NCBI RefSeq assembly: GCF_001659605.2
Contig: NC_035176.2
Span: forward strand, 20,337,890-20,401,889
DNA: 64,000 nucleotides
Source: Manihot esculenta
Lineage: Eukaryota; Streptophyta; Magnoliopsida; Malpighiales; Euphorbiaceae
Direction of reading: 5' to 3'
The notes beneath the pieces are model-generated. The model was not told where the DNA came from. It searched no databases and saw only the letters and a list, made by a program, of their open reading frames with translations. The position numbers and the translations under genes are program-made. Of this stretch, positions 11,024 through 21,627 are shown one piece after another (positions within the stretch are counted from its first letter, which is position 1; every line of letters starts with the position of its first letter).

Positions 11024-13510
11024 GTACAAAATGGGTGGAGAGTTTGCATGGATTATAGGAAACTCAACACCGCCACAAGGAAGGACCACTTTCCCTTGCC
11101 CTTCAAGGACCAAATGCTTGAGAGACTTGCTGGAAAGAGCCATTACTGCCTCCTTGATGGATATTCAGGCTTCTATCAAATCCCTGTTGCACCTGAAGAT
11201 CAAGAGAAGACCACCTTCACATGCCCATTTGGCACCTTCGCATTTAGGAGGATGCCCTTTGGCCTTTGCAATGCACCAGCCACTTTCCAAAGGTGCATGA
11301 TGAGCATCTTTTCTAACTATGTGGAGAAGATTATTGAAGTCTTTATGGATGATTTCACGGTGCATGGCAACTCATTCCATGAATGCCTAGCCAACTTGGA
11401 GAAAATACTCCAAAGGTGTTTGGAGACAAATCTGGTTCTCAACTATGAAAAATGCCACTTTATGGTCAACTATGGCTTAATCTTAGGCCATATAGTTTCA
11501 GCAAAAGGGATTGAGGTGGACAAAGCTAAAATTGACACCATCAAAAATCTGCCCTACCCAACCAGCATTAGGGAAATCAGATCATTCCTTGGACATGCTG
11601 GTTTTTACAGGAGGTTTATCAAGGATTTCTCCAAGATAACTCAGCCCTTGTGCAGGTTGTTACAGCAAGATGTGCCATTCGAGTTTGATGACAACTGCAA
11701 AACAGCTTTTGATTTGGTCAAATCATTACTGATTTCTGCCCCAGTCATCCAGCCACCTGATTGGACTCTCCCATTTGAGATCATGTGCGATGCCAGCAAC
11801 TTTGCTGTTGGAGCAGTGTTGGGACAGCGTATAGGTAACTCTCCTCATGTCATTCACTATGCTTCACGTACCTTAGATGCTGCACAATGCAACTACTCTA
11901 CCACAGAAAAAGAGTTGCTGGCTGTTGTATTTGCATTGGAGAAGTTTCGGTCCTATCTACTTGGGACAAAGGTGATTATCTACTCAGATCATGCGGCACT
12001 AAGGTATTTAATCAAGAAAAAAGAGTCCAAACCTAGGCTGGTGAGATGGATATTGCTGTTGCAAGAGTTTGACTTAGAGATCCGAGACAAGAAGGGAAAG
12101 GAGAACCTTGTGGCTGATCACCTCAGCAGAATTCTGACCAAGATGGAGACCTACCCCATCAATGAAAAATTCCCTGATGAGCACCTCTTTGCTGTCCAAG
12201 AAGAGGAACCATGGTATGCTGATATTGTGAATTTCCTTGTCACAGGAAATGTACCTACTGATTTGCCCAAGTACAAGAGAGACAAGATCAAGAAAGATGC
12301 AAGGTATTATGTGTGGGATGAGCCCTACCTATGGAAGCATTGTGCAGACCAAGTCATAAGGAGATGCATCCCAAATCATGAGATTTCTTCTGTCATAACT
12401 TTCTGCCATTCTCACAGCTGTGGAGGCCACTTTGGGCCACGCAAGACAGCCATGAAGATCCTTGAAAGTGGGTTATTTTGGCCTAACATATTCAGAGACT
12501 CTTATTTATTTTGTAGGTCATGTGCAAGGTGCCAACAAACGGGAAATATTGGCAACCGAAGTGAAATGCCACAAGCACCCATCATGGTGTGTGAAATCTT
12601 TGACATATGGGGCATTGACTTCATGGGGCCGTTCCCACCTTCCTTTGGCAACACCTACATACTTCTTGCTGTGGACTATGTGTCCAAATGGATTGAGGCC
12701 AAGGCAACAAGGGCTGATGATGCAAAAACAGTGGTTGACTTTGTGAAATCCCATATTTTCTCAAGATTTGGTATGCCCAAGGCCATTATCAGTGATCGAG
12801 GCACCCATTTTTGCAACAAGGTAGTAGAAACTCTCCTCAAGAAGCACCATGTCATCCATAGAACCTCTACTGCCTATCATCCTCAAACAAATGGGCTTGC
12901 CGAAGTGTCAAATAGGGAGATCAAGTCAATTTTGGAGAAAATAGTCTGCCCAAATCGCAAGGACTGGAGTGTGCGCCTTAATGATGCTCTATGGGCATAT
13001 AGAACAACCTATAAAACCCCAATTGGGATGTCTCCATATAGGCTGATTTATGGGAAAGCTTGCCATCTACCTGTGGAGCTTGAACACAAAGCCTATTGGG
13101 CTGTAAAGAGCTGTAATCTTGATGAAAAAGAAGCTGGAGTCCACAGAAAATTGCAAATTCAAGAGCTCGAGGAGATTCGACGTGATGCATACGAAGCTTC
13201 ATGGGATTACAAAGCAAAGACTAAAGCCTTCCATGACAAGAATATCTCCAGAAAAGACTTCCAGGTGGGTGATAAGGTCTTACTCTTTGATTCCAGGTTC
13301 AAATTATTCCCTGGGAAGCTACGGTCTAGATGGATTGGACCATTCTTGGTTGAGCACATCTATCCACATGGAGCTATTGACATACGGAGCCCACAAACAA
13401 GCAAAGTTTTTAAGGTTAATGGGCACCGTTTAAAGAAATTTTATGAAGAATTCACTGCACATCTTGTGGAAGAGGTTCCCTTGGATCCCCCTTCCCAAAC
13501 TACTGAGTAA
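11024..13510 (+). CDS. pol: Element B Pol segment 2: reverse transcriptase, RNase H, integrase
   Basis: Continues the gag-pol frame after TGA 11021-11023; the first ATG is at 11048. Reverse transcriptase carries [22 protein letters not shown] and the FMDD catalytic box (11342-11353). RNase H has the catalytic-type CDAS (about 11786-11797), [22 protein letters not shown] and VADHLSR. Integrase has an HHCC zinc region ending CRSCARCQQ (about 12405-12540) and a D,D35E core: [15 protein letters not shown], and the Glu in [10 protein letters not shown]. The C-terminal part ([28 protein letters not shown]) is the usual DNA-binding region; no chromodomain is seen, as expected for Athila. All catalytic residues I checked are intact. 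Confidence 0.9.
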   Translation, partial: VQNGWRVCMDYRKLNTATRKDHFPLPFKDQMLERLAGKSHYCLLDGYSGFYQIPVAPEDQEKTTFTCPFGTFAFRRMPFGLCNAPATFQRCMMSIFSNYVEKIIEVFMDDFTVHGNSFHECLANLEKILQRCLETNLVLNYEKCHFMVNYGLILGHIVSAKGIEVDKAKIDTIKNLPYPTSIREIRSFLGHAGFYRRFIKDFSKITQPLCRLLQQDVPFEFDDNCKTAFDLVKSLLISAPVIQPPDWTLPFEIMCDASNFAVGAVLGQRIGNSPHVIHYASRTLDAAQCNYSTTEKELLAVVFALEKFRSYLLGTKVIIYSDHAALRYLIKKKESKPRLVRWILLLQEFDLEIRDKKGKENLVADHLSRILTKMETYPINEKFPDEHLFAVQEEEPWYADIVNFLVTGNVPTDLPKYKRDKIKKDARYYVWDEPYLWKHCADQVIRRCIPNHEISSVITFCHSHSCGGHFGPRKTAMKILESGLFWPNIFRDSYLFCRSCARCQQTGNIGNRSEMPQAPIMVCEIFDIWGIDFMGPFPPSFGNTYILLAVDYVSKWIEAKATRADDAKTVVDFVKSHIFSRFGMPKAIISDRGTHFCNKVVETLLKKHHVIHRTSTAYHPQTNGLAEVSNREIKSILEKIVCPNRKDWSVRLNDALWAYRTTYKTPIGMSPYRLIYGKACHLPVELEHKAYWAVKSCNLDEKEAGVHRKLQIQELEEIRRDAYEASWDYKAKTKAFHDKNISRKDFQVGDKVLLFDSRFKLFPGKLRSRWIGPFLVEHIYPHGAIDIRSPQTSKVFKVNGHRLKKFYEEFTAHLVEEVPLDPPSQTTE

Positions 13511-14065
13511 GATACTGCTGTCCAGCCCAAGACAGAAAACAGGGCGCTACTGGGAGGCAGCCCAGATGAAGCGATTTGCCCAAATCACTGGGGCGATTTG
13601 CCCAAATCACTGGGGCAATTTGCCCAAATCACTGGGGCAGATCATCTGACTGTAGCATAGTCGAAAGTGATTGGGGCAGGTGATATGTCCAAATCGACAG
13701 GCACATCGACAGGGAGAATAAGCTCAAACAAGTCGGTCGAACCCAATGAGTGATTTGGCCAAGTGATTTGACCAAATCACCAGGCCAAAACACCCATTAA
13801 GCACATCATCACGAGGAGTACCGACATAGCACTGCAAAGAGGAAAAGTGATTTGGCCAAGTGATTTGCCCAATTCACTAGCCCAAATCATCCTGTCAAGA
13901 ATCCAGAGGACCAGCAATTAATGATCAGGGCAGTTCAACCGCCCAAATCACTTTAAGTAATTTCTCTTTCATTTTTTTTTTTTATTTCTTTTCTCTTACG
14001 CAATCTTTGTTTCCTCTTCTCCTTCTCTTTCAAGATCCTACCCACCGGCGACATCAAGAAGCACC
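13511..14065 (+). other. Spacer between pol and ORF3 of element B, packed with micro-palindromes
   Basis: There is no coding frame of note. It holds a 22-bp unit repeated three times in tandem (13569-13634, unit GCGATTTGCCCAAATCACTGGG with the third copy GCA), plus looser GATTTGCCCAAATCAC-like copies at about 13740-13950. A C/T-rich tract (about 13960-14035) just before ORF3 could be a promoter-proximal or splice-acceptor region, which would help express a downstream ORF; that is inference. Confidence 0.75.
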
Positions 14066-15625
14066 ATGGCCCGTAGCAAGATGATGACCACCGGCGGCCC
14101 CGGAATATGGAAGCGACGCGGAATGACTAGGCCCGTCTGCCTTCCCACTGACAGCGACGAGGAAGCAATGGACAGCCCTCCATCAGTACCCAACAACGAC
14201 GGCGTCAACACTGGAGTGACAGTAGAAGCAAGAAACTCAGAAAGCCCAGTGGCGCAGACCTACCGCCGCCGGACTAGGTCGTCATTGAAGGCACCACCGC
14301 CTCCTTCCTCACCAGTTGCGACGGACATTCAAGAAGGCGACACGCCTCAAGAAACCACGCCTTCCACCACCCGTGGTCAGAAAAGACCCAGAACACCGTC
14401 ACCACCACCGCCCGACACCGAGCAACATTCAGGCACCCCTATTAGTACACCTCCCACAAGCAATGAAGGGGGCGAATTACCCAGTGATTTGCCCAAACCG
14501 TCACACCCTGATCACATCAGCCAGGCGCTCACATTCAACAAAGCCTCAGAAAGGGCCAGGCTTGCAAGAATCTCGTCCCTGCCACACCATCCAGGTAAAT
14601 GCCTCCATCATAACACTCTTGCCACCCTGAGACTCCATACCCAGGTACGCTCTTTCATTACTGCCATTGGTTGGGACAGGTTCTTCTACCTTCACCTCCC
14701 TTCTTTCACTGAACTCACACAAGAGTTCTACACTACATTTTACTTTGATAAGCATGCAATGCACCATCTGCACACACATGATGTAATTGGATTCAGACTT
14801 TTGGGACAGCGATTTCGCTTGTCCATGCATGAGTTTGGTGTTGCCATGGGCTCTGAATGCCTTGGATCCACCTGGGATTTTCCTACTGACTTCAATCCCA
14901 GCAATGCCTATCTGGAGTTATGTGATAACCCTCCAGACTCTTACTTGCCCACCAGGTCCAAAGACCTGTACCTGAGGAATCCCAGCCTCAAATACCTGCA
15001 CAGATTACTGGCCTATACCTTTTCTGGGAGAAAGGATGCACCTAACATCCTAACCAAAACAGAACTTTACATTCTGTGGTGTATGCACACACAACAGAAA
15101 ATTCACTTAGGATATTGGGTAGCAACACAAATCTCAAGCATCATACAATACAATAGGCCACTGATCTTTGGGCATCTGATCACTGCCATAGCAGTGAATC
15201 AGAAGCTGTTACACCCTGCCCATACTGACCTCACCCCTACTGGTAAGCAAACTCCCCTGGACCTCCGATCATTGGATGGTATGGGGTTGCTACGCCAAGT
15301 GGGGGGCGTTTTTTCTCTTTCCCCTGCAGGACCCCTCACACCACGCCATGAGCGTGTGTTCAGGAAAAGGAAAGCCAGTCAACCATCCATTTCTCAGCAT
15401 CCTGCACCTCAAGAAGCAACAGCAGAAGTGAGAGTCAATGAACCAGCACAAGAAGCACTTCCAGAAGCACCACAGCGGGAACAGAATCAAGTCCATGAAG
15501 ACGTAGCCCCTAACCAGTCAGTACAGGCTCGTCTCGACAGAATTGAGACCAGAATGCACAATATGGAGCACTTGCTTCAAATACTGGTGAATCACTTCCT
15601 GCCCACAGAACAGCAAAGACAGTGA
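14066..15625 (+). CDS. Element B ORF3 in the env position (Athila-type plant transposon protein)
   Basis: 519 codons, ATG in a good context (CACCATGG). Residues 1-155 are Pro/Ser/Thr-rich and charged, with basic runs and one SDLPKP repeat unit near 138. Residues about 160-425 form a conserved-looking globular region (YLHLPSFTELTQEFYTTF, HEFGVAMG, LLAYTFSGR, TELYILWCMH, LGYWVA) of the type found downstream of pol in Athila elements and often named plant transposon protein. The C-terminus is Ala/Glu/Gln-rich and ends in a likely short coiled coil (RLDRIETRMHNMEHLLQIL). I see no signal peptide or convincing membrane span, so an envelope role is not supported here. The frame is intact, unlike gag-pol. 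Function is unknown. Confidence 0.8.
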   Translation: MARSKMMTTGGPGIWKRRGMTRPVCLPTDSDEEAMDSPPSVPNNDGVNTGVTVEARNSESPVAQTYRRRTRSSLKAPPPPSSPVATDIQEGDTPQETTPSTTRGQKRPRTPSPPPPDTEQHSGTPISTPPTSNEGGELPSDLPKPSHPDHISQALTFNKASERARLARISSLPHHPGKCLHHNTLATLRLHTQVRSFITAIGWDRFFYLHLPSFTELTQEFYTTFYFDKHAMHHLHTHDVIGFRLLGQRFRLSMHEFGVAMGSECLGSTWDFPTDFNPSNAYLELCDNPPDSYLPTRSKDLYLRNPSLKYLHRLLAYTFSGRKDAPNILTKTELYILWCMHTQQKIHLGYWVATQISSIIQYNRPLIFGHLITAIAVNQKLLHPAHTDLTPTGKQTPLDLRSLDGMGLLRQVGGVFSLSPAGPLTPRHERVFRKRKASQPSISQHPAPQEATAEVRVNEPAQEALPEAPQREQNQVHEDVAPNQSVQARLDRIETRMHNMEHLLQILVNHFLPTEQQRQ

Positions 15626-15734
15626 TTTGGCTGGGTGATTTGCCCAAATCACTGGGGCAATTTGCCCAAATCACCCGCATCCCAGGCAGTCCCTTTCCTT
15701 CTCCTTATTAATTTTCTTCATATTTATGTTTAAA

Positions 15735-15769
15735 CATTGAGGACAATGTTTGGGATAGGTGTGGGGGTG
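15735..15769 (+). promoter_or_regulatory. Internal hairpin plus purine-tract motif, element B
   Basis: CATTGAGGACAATG (arms CATTG/CAATG around AGGA) is followed 8 bp later by AGGTGTGGGGGTG. The same layout occurs at the true 3' purine tract of B (16729-16764) and in elements A and D. It could be a second plus-strand primer; that role is inferred. Confidence 0.6.
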
Positions 15770-16214
15770 TTTGGGGAACATTTTTTTCACCATGCTTACA
15801 TGTTTAGTTTTCTTCTACATTCTTTTTGTTTATTTTTGCTTAGGTTTTACCTCTGTTACACACCAGAAATTTTTTGTCTCTGCCACACATATGCACACAC
15901 ACACGGAACTTTGTTTTTTCTAGCCTATTGCTTTACTCAGTATAGATGACTAAGTCAACAAAGCTTCTTACCTCATGACCCCATTAAATTATCCAACCCT
16001 TTAAATCTAAATTGAAACATGCACAGTGTGTAGCCTTTACTTAGGAAGTTTTTCTTCTTGAATTGAGTTCTTGAAACTGCTGTGGCCAATAGGAAAGGAA
16101 AATAAAATACATGCAATAAAAGTTAGTGTAATTCTCTTTGAGTTGATTTGCCCAAATTAATATATAAAAAAAAAAAAGAAACTCAGCAAATCAGAAAGCA
16201 CAACCTGTTCCTAT

Positions 16215-16461
16215 GATCTAAGACTATGAACTGTGCCTAAAAGCCACTTGGAGAAGTGACTGACTGAGTAACCGGGGGTGTATCACCCATGTACACAATC
16301 GCGTAAAAAGGTCAGTGACTTTTTCAAGCAAATAAAGTTTCGATGGTCTAAGATTATGAACAGAGCTAGTAGCCACTTGGACAAGTGACCAACTGAGTAA
16401 CCGGGGGTGTATCACCCATATGCACCATCGCGTAAAAAGGTTGGTGACTTTTTCAGGCAAG
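16215..16461 (+). ncRNA. Tandem pair of structured RNA-like modules in the 3' region of element B
   Basis: Two copies of a module, 130 bp apart (16215 and 16345). Each has GACTATGAAC (GATTATGAAC in copy 2), a hairpin CACTT-GGA(G/C)-AAGTG, a hairpin GGGTG-TAT-CACCC, and a long-range stem. In copy 1 the stem arms are ACTGAC and GTCAGT; in copy 2 they are ACCAAC and GTTGGT. Two positions thus changed on both strands while pairing is kept. Single copies occur at 22095-22187 (A) and 37312-37423 (D, minus). The modules lie between ORF3 and the purine tract. Whether this folds as RNA in vivo is inference. The label marks a structured element within the retrotransposon transcript, not a separate gene. 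Confidence 0.55.
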
Positions 16462-16726
16462 GATAAAAAGTGCTGGTAATTAAAAATGCTTAAAATAGGG
16501 CAAGTCACTCTTAAGGGATTGCATTAAACCTAATATAAATTAATAAGCATGATCAAATAAAAAACTTTCCCTTGGCCATGGTGAGCGATAGGAAACAAGG
16601 AAAGAAGGGGACAACCTTAGTACATGCATCCTACACTGTAGTGTTTCAATTTAGGAGTCTAGGGGGGCTGATTAAGTGGTACTTAGGCTCAAAAGAAAAA
16701 GGAGCTTGATTGACTAAGTTGTTTGT

Positions 16727-16764
16727 TGCTTGAGGACAAGCAAAAAGCTAGGTGTGGGGGTATT
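16727..16764 (+). promoter_or_regulatory. Polypurine tract with upstream hairpin, element B
   Basis: CTTGAGGACAAG (16729-16740, arms CTTG/CAAG around AGGA) is followed by AGGTGTGGGGGTATT, ending directly at the 3' LTR. This is the expected primer site for plus-strand synthesis. Confidence 0.8.
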
Positions 16765-18210
16765 TGATCAAGCATAATTTAGCCACATTTGTATTATATT
16801 TTCTACTGTTTATTTACACATTTTTCTAGCTTAATTTGTGTTTTTGATATGTTTTTACAGAAAAGGAAGAAATTGGAAAGTTAGAGAAAAAGTGAAGAAA
16901 AAGCTGGAAAAGTGATTGGGTCAAAGTGATTTGCCCAAATCACTCGCAGAAACTGGCCAAATCACTCGCAGAGACAAAAACAGAAACTGGACTGAACCCC
17001 AGGAAGCGATTGGGGCAAAATGAGCAAGTGATTTGCCCAAATCACTCGCAGGATTTGCCCAAATCACTTTAATAGCAGAAAATACAGCAGAGGCGGGAAA
17101 AGAGCAGAAATTAGAAATTCAAAGAAAAGAAGTCCAAGTCCACTTCAAACACCACAAGATCAGTCCCAAGAGCCACGCCCTTCACTTAGAGAGTTCCATG
17201 CTCAATCAAACACAAAATTCAAAGAGGAATCAAAGACTACAAAGAAGACCAAATCAAATTGAGATTACAAAACCCTAATCAAATTGGACTTGGGACTCTC
17301 CAGCTATAAAAGGGCAGCATCAAAGGCAACTCATCATCTCTTTCAGCATCTGCCATCCTCGGAAATTCTCCAGCAACACAGCAGAAACTTTCCTTCTTTC
17401 TTTTCTTCTTTATTTTTGTATTTTAGTCACCATGAGTGGCTAAATTCATTGTTTTCTAGTTGAAGTTGAGAATATTCAAAATTGTGATGAATTGGGAGGT
17501 TTAATACTCCATTGTTGAACTCTTGCTTGTTTCAATATTTATGCAATCTGATCTTTCTATAATTATTGCTTTGTTTTTAGAATCAATTAAGGCCTGTTGC
17601 TTTTAATTGCATAAGTAATATATTGTTTGAATGGTTTAGGTCCGTAATTGCTTAGATTGTTTAAACACAAATTTAATCAAGTTGCATAATCTAAACTTGA
17701 CCACGCGGTTGGCAAGGTTAGAGTTAGGTTTCTCTAAGTCTTAATGCAGTTAACAGTTGTTCGATGCCAAAGGCCCCAAGGACGTTCCTTGGCAACTTGT
17801 TAACTAGTATTTGATTAGCGAACGTTTCCTAATCAAGTTAGAATTAAGGAGGAATTAGGATTGTGAGAAGCGTCTTCCACATCCTAAACTAACTTATTGA
17901 AATAAATAAGAGTATCCAAGAAATCAATGATCAATTCTGAACAAATTGAATTAGACTCACACTTCAGCTAGAATCTCTTTCTCATTGAAAGTCTCATCTA
18001 TTTAAATTATTGCTTTCTTTTGCTGTTTAATATTAATTCATCAAATCAAACCCCCCTCTTTTAATTATTTGTTATCTACTTACCTTGGTCATTATCAGGA
18101 AGGTCTTTAGTGTCAATTCCCTGTGGTTCGACCCTATTGCCACTATCTGCAAATTTATTTTGTCGGTTGATAATAGGTTTATTTTTGACGGCTTCGACAA
18201 TCGCCTATCA
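16765..18210 (+). repeat. Element B 3' LTR
   Basis: 1446 bp, the partner of 6391-7836; TATA at 17305-17312, palindromes at 16926-16943 and 17028-17045. It ends TCGCCTATCA, directly followed by the duplicated TATGG and then A's gag. Confidence 0.97.
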
Positions 18211-21200
18211 TATGGTAATAGCCTTTTTGAACAAATACTTCCCAACTTCTAAAGCCATTGGCATAAGAAGAGAGATCAGTAGCATTAGGCAGAAACAATC
18301 TGAGGATTTATATGACTATTGGAAAATGTTTAAAAGATTGTGTACAGGCTGTCCTCAACATGGTATTTCAGACAAGTCACTCATAGAATTCTTCTATGAA
18401 GGTTTGCTACCATCTGAAAGGAGATTCATTGATGTAGCATGTGGAGGTTCCATTGCAGATAAAACACCTAGGGGGATGAGAGGGTTGATCTCAACACTTA
18501 CAGCCTCATCTTGGCAATATGGAGAAGAAAAGCAACTGCAGAGAGGAGCAAATGAGGTAATTACATCTACACTTTCCTCTTAGATTTCTGAACTGACCTC
18601 TATTATGAAAAATTTTGTCATAGGTCAAACTCAACAGGCTCAGACACCTCAGCCACCACCTCGGCCCTATGGGATTTGTGCATATGTAGGACACCCAACT
18701 GATCAATGTCCTACACTTCAAGAAGATAGCTAGCAAGTGAATGCACTTGGAGGATATAATAGCCAGGTAAGACATGATCCATATTCTAACACCTACAATC
18801 CAGGTTGGAGAGACCACCCCTACTTCAGCTATGGAAGGGCTAACAACTATCAGAACTACCAAAGAAATCAAGCCCAACCAGCACCTCCAAGTTCCAACAC
18901 TAGTCTTGATGAGGTAGTGAAGACTCTGCAAAGTCTCCAACAACAAATGGGATAAATGGCCACTTCCATAAGCAAGCTTGAATCCCAAGGTAAGCTACCT
19001 TCCCAAACTGAAACTAATCCTAGACAGAATGTGAGTGCTATCACATTAAGAAGTGGAAAGGAGCTCCAAGATGCCAAATCTGAGGAAGAAAGGCCAATGG
19101 CGCAAGAACAAGGTGTTTCAGAAGAACAACCGACGCACCACCTCTCCAAGCCGAATGAGCAATCCAAACCGATTCAACAGCCAAATGCAAATCAACAGGT
19201 AAGTTTCAGAATTCCACCTCCTTTTCCAAAAAGATTGAAAGGAAAAAAAAAAGAAAAAGAAGAAAAGGAGATCCTTGAGACCTTCAGGAAAGTGGAAATC
19301 AACATACCTCTGCTAGATGTTGTAAAACAGATTTCCAGGTATGCAAAATTTTTGAAAGTACTGTGTATCAACAGAAGGAAGCTTGCTGAGAGAGAAAAAG
19401 TAAGTGTAGGTGAGGTTGTTACTGCTGTGATAAAAAGAGAACTTCCAACTAAATGCAAAGATAAAGGAATTTTTGCTATTTCTTGCAAAATTGGCAATGT
19501 TGGGATAAAGAAAGCTATGTGTGATTTAGGTGCATCCATTAATGTTATGCCTCTTGTTATTTATAATTCTTTGAATGCAGGTGCACTGAAAGACACTAGA
19601 GTAGTGATTCAGTTGGCTGACAGATCAGTGGTGTATCCAAAAGGAGTTCTAGAAGATGTTCTAGTACAAATAGATGAACTTGTCTTCCCAGCAAACTTTT
19701 ATGTGATTGATACAAAGGAAGACAATGGTAACACTACTTCAGACATCTTACTTGGACGTCCTTTCTTGAGCACAGCCAGAAATAAAATAGATGTGCATGA
19801 TGGCACATTGACCATGGAATTTGAAGGGGAAGTGATTAAGTTTAATGTTTATGATGCTATGAAATATCCCCTGTTTATGGTTTAGATATCATTGATTGTT
19901 TGAGCCAGAAAGTTTTTGATATGAATCAAGATGATATGCTAAACAATGATCTTTGCAGGGAGTCTGACCAGAAAAATGAAGAGAGCTAGAAAGAGCCAGA
20001 ACTAAAAGAAACAGTCTACAGCATCCAGCAGATGAGCTGTAGACAACCGCAGGAAAAATAGAAGCCGAGCGCGCCACTTCAGTTGGGATCGCAAGGCCAA
20101 TCGCATGAAGCTCATGAACCATGCACACCTCCTCAGCTCAATCCGCGGACAGTCCATACGCATAAAGAATCTCCCATACAGCAGTTTCTAGAATATGAAT
20201 AAAGTGAGAATGGCTTCTTTGAACAAATCTTCCATGCACAAACTGATGAGCCATGGTATGCTGACATTGTGAACTACCTAGCCACAGGTAACTTACCTTC
20301 TGATATGCCCAAGCACACAAAAGACAAAATAAAGAGTAGTGCAAAATACTATGTTTGGGATGAACCATATTTGTGGAAACATTGTTCTGATCAAATGATA
20401 AAGAGATGCATTCCAGATCAAGAGATAGCTTCGGTACTCAAATTCTGCCATTCATATAGTTGTGGTGGACACTTTGGCCCAAGAAAGACAGCTCATAAAA
20501 TACTTGAAAGTGGCCTGTTTTGTCCCACTATTTTTCGAGATGCCTTTTTGTTTTGCAGATCATGTGCGAGATGCCAACAGATTGGAAATCTGAGCAACAG
20601 AAATCAAATGCCACAGAATCCCATCATGGTTTGTGTGGTATTTGATGTATGGGGCATAGACTTCATGAGGCCATTCCCACCATCCTTTGGATACACTTAC
20701 ATCATCCTTGCAGTGGATTATGTGTCCAAATGGGTAGAAGCTAGAGCAACAAAAACTGATGATGCAAAAGCAGTAGTAGACTTTGTGAGGACCAACATCT
20801 TTGCCAGATATAGAGTACCCAAGGCAATCATCAGTGATAGAGGGACTCACTTTTGCAATAAGGTAGTGGAAAACCTTCTCAAAAAGCACAATGTCATACA
20901 TAGAACATCCACAGCCTACCACCCTCAGACAAATGGGCAAGCTGAAGTGTCTAATAGAGAAATCAAGGCCATCTTAGAAAAGACAGTGTCCCTCAACTGA
21001 AAAGATTGGAGTACACGTTTGGAAGATGTTTTATGGGCATACAGGACTGCCTACAAGACCCCCATAGATATGTCTCCTTACAGATTAGTCTATGGGAAAG
21101 CCTGTCATCTTCCAGTTGAGCTTGAACACAAGGCTTACTGGGCAGTCAAGAATTGCAACATGGATCTCACGGAAGCTGGCCACCATCACAAATTGCAACT

Positions 21201-21525
21201 GCAAGAGCTATAAGAGATAAGACGAGATGCATATGAGACTTCTTGGAACTACAAAGCCAGATTTCAAGAAAATAATTTGAGGTTGGTGATAAAGTCTTAC
21301 TCTTTGATTCTCGTTTGAAATTGTTTCCAGGAAAACTATGATCTAGGTGGATTGGGCCATTCATTGTGGAGCATGTTTATCCCCATGGAGCCGTAGACAT
21401 CTGAAGCATAGAGACATGAAAGATCTTCAAGCTAAATGGTCATCGCCTGAAACCATACTATGAAGGATTCGCAGTGCAAGTGGTGGAAGAAATTCCACTA
21501 CATCATCTCACTCGCTCTCTCTAGT
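18211..21525 (+). pseudogene. Element A gag-pol remainder lacking reverse transcriptase and RNase H
   Basis: Resumes A's gag at MVIAFLNKYFPTSKA and continues with the gag core (SLIEFFYEGLLPSERRF), a zinc-knuckle remnant (CAYVGHPTDQC) and protease (DLGASINVMPLVIY). Stops at 18581, 18731 and 18953 are in frame. Near 19867 the sequence TATCCCCTGTTTATGG lacks 13 nt present in D between two CCCC runs, shifting the frame. After a diverged linker with several stops, homology jumps at about 20215 directly to the integrase ([39 protein letters not shown]) and its C-terminus, with stops at 20998 and 21211. Everything from reverse transcriptase through RNase H is absent. Compared with B, about 1.5 kb is lost. 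Confidence 0.9.
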
Positions 21526-21592
21526 TGATCGCACCATGCAACACCACACTAGGGGAGTACTCAGTTTCCTTTGAACTTTAATTTTTCTAATA

Positions 21593-21627
21593 CATTGAGG
21601 ACAATGCATGAATTAGGTGTGGGGGTG
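21593..21627 (+). promoter_or_regulatory. Internal hairpin plus purine-tract motif, element A
   Basis: CATTGAGGACAATG followed by AGGTGTGGGGGTG, the same arrangement as 15735-15769 in B. Confidence 0.55.

Larger units (their letters stand above)
6391..18210 (+). mobile_element. Element B: young Athila-type Ty3/Gypsy retrotransposon nested in A
   Basis: An 11,820-bp element with two 1446-bp LTRs (6391-7836 and 16765-18210) that begin TGATCAAGC and end CCTATCA. The 5-bp target TATGG is repeated at 6386-6390 and 18211-18215. By eye the LTRs differ at about four positions (near 6825, 7499, 7719 and 7827 of the 5' copy), so insertion was recent. Order: LTR, tRNA-Asp primer site, gag, protease, reverse transcriptase, RNase H, integrase, spacer, third ORF in the env position, structured 3' region, purine tract, LTR. 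Two in-frame stops interrupt gag-pol. The 18-nt palindrome GTGATTTGCCCAAATCAC recurs throughout. Confidence 0.97.

Noticed and set aside
13569..13634. Three evenly spaced repeats considered as a CRISPR array
   Set aside because: A 22-bp unit with no spacers, in a plant retrotransposon; it is a tandem repeat.
14066..15625. Naming ORF3 an envelope protein
   Set aside because: It is in the env position but I see no signal peptide, membrane span or fusion-type features.
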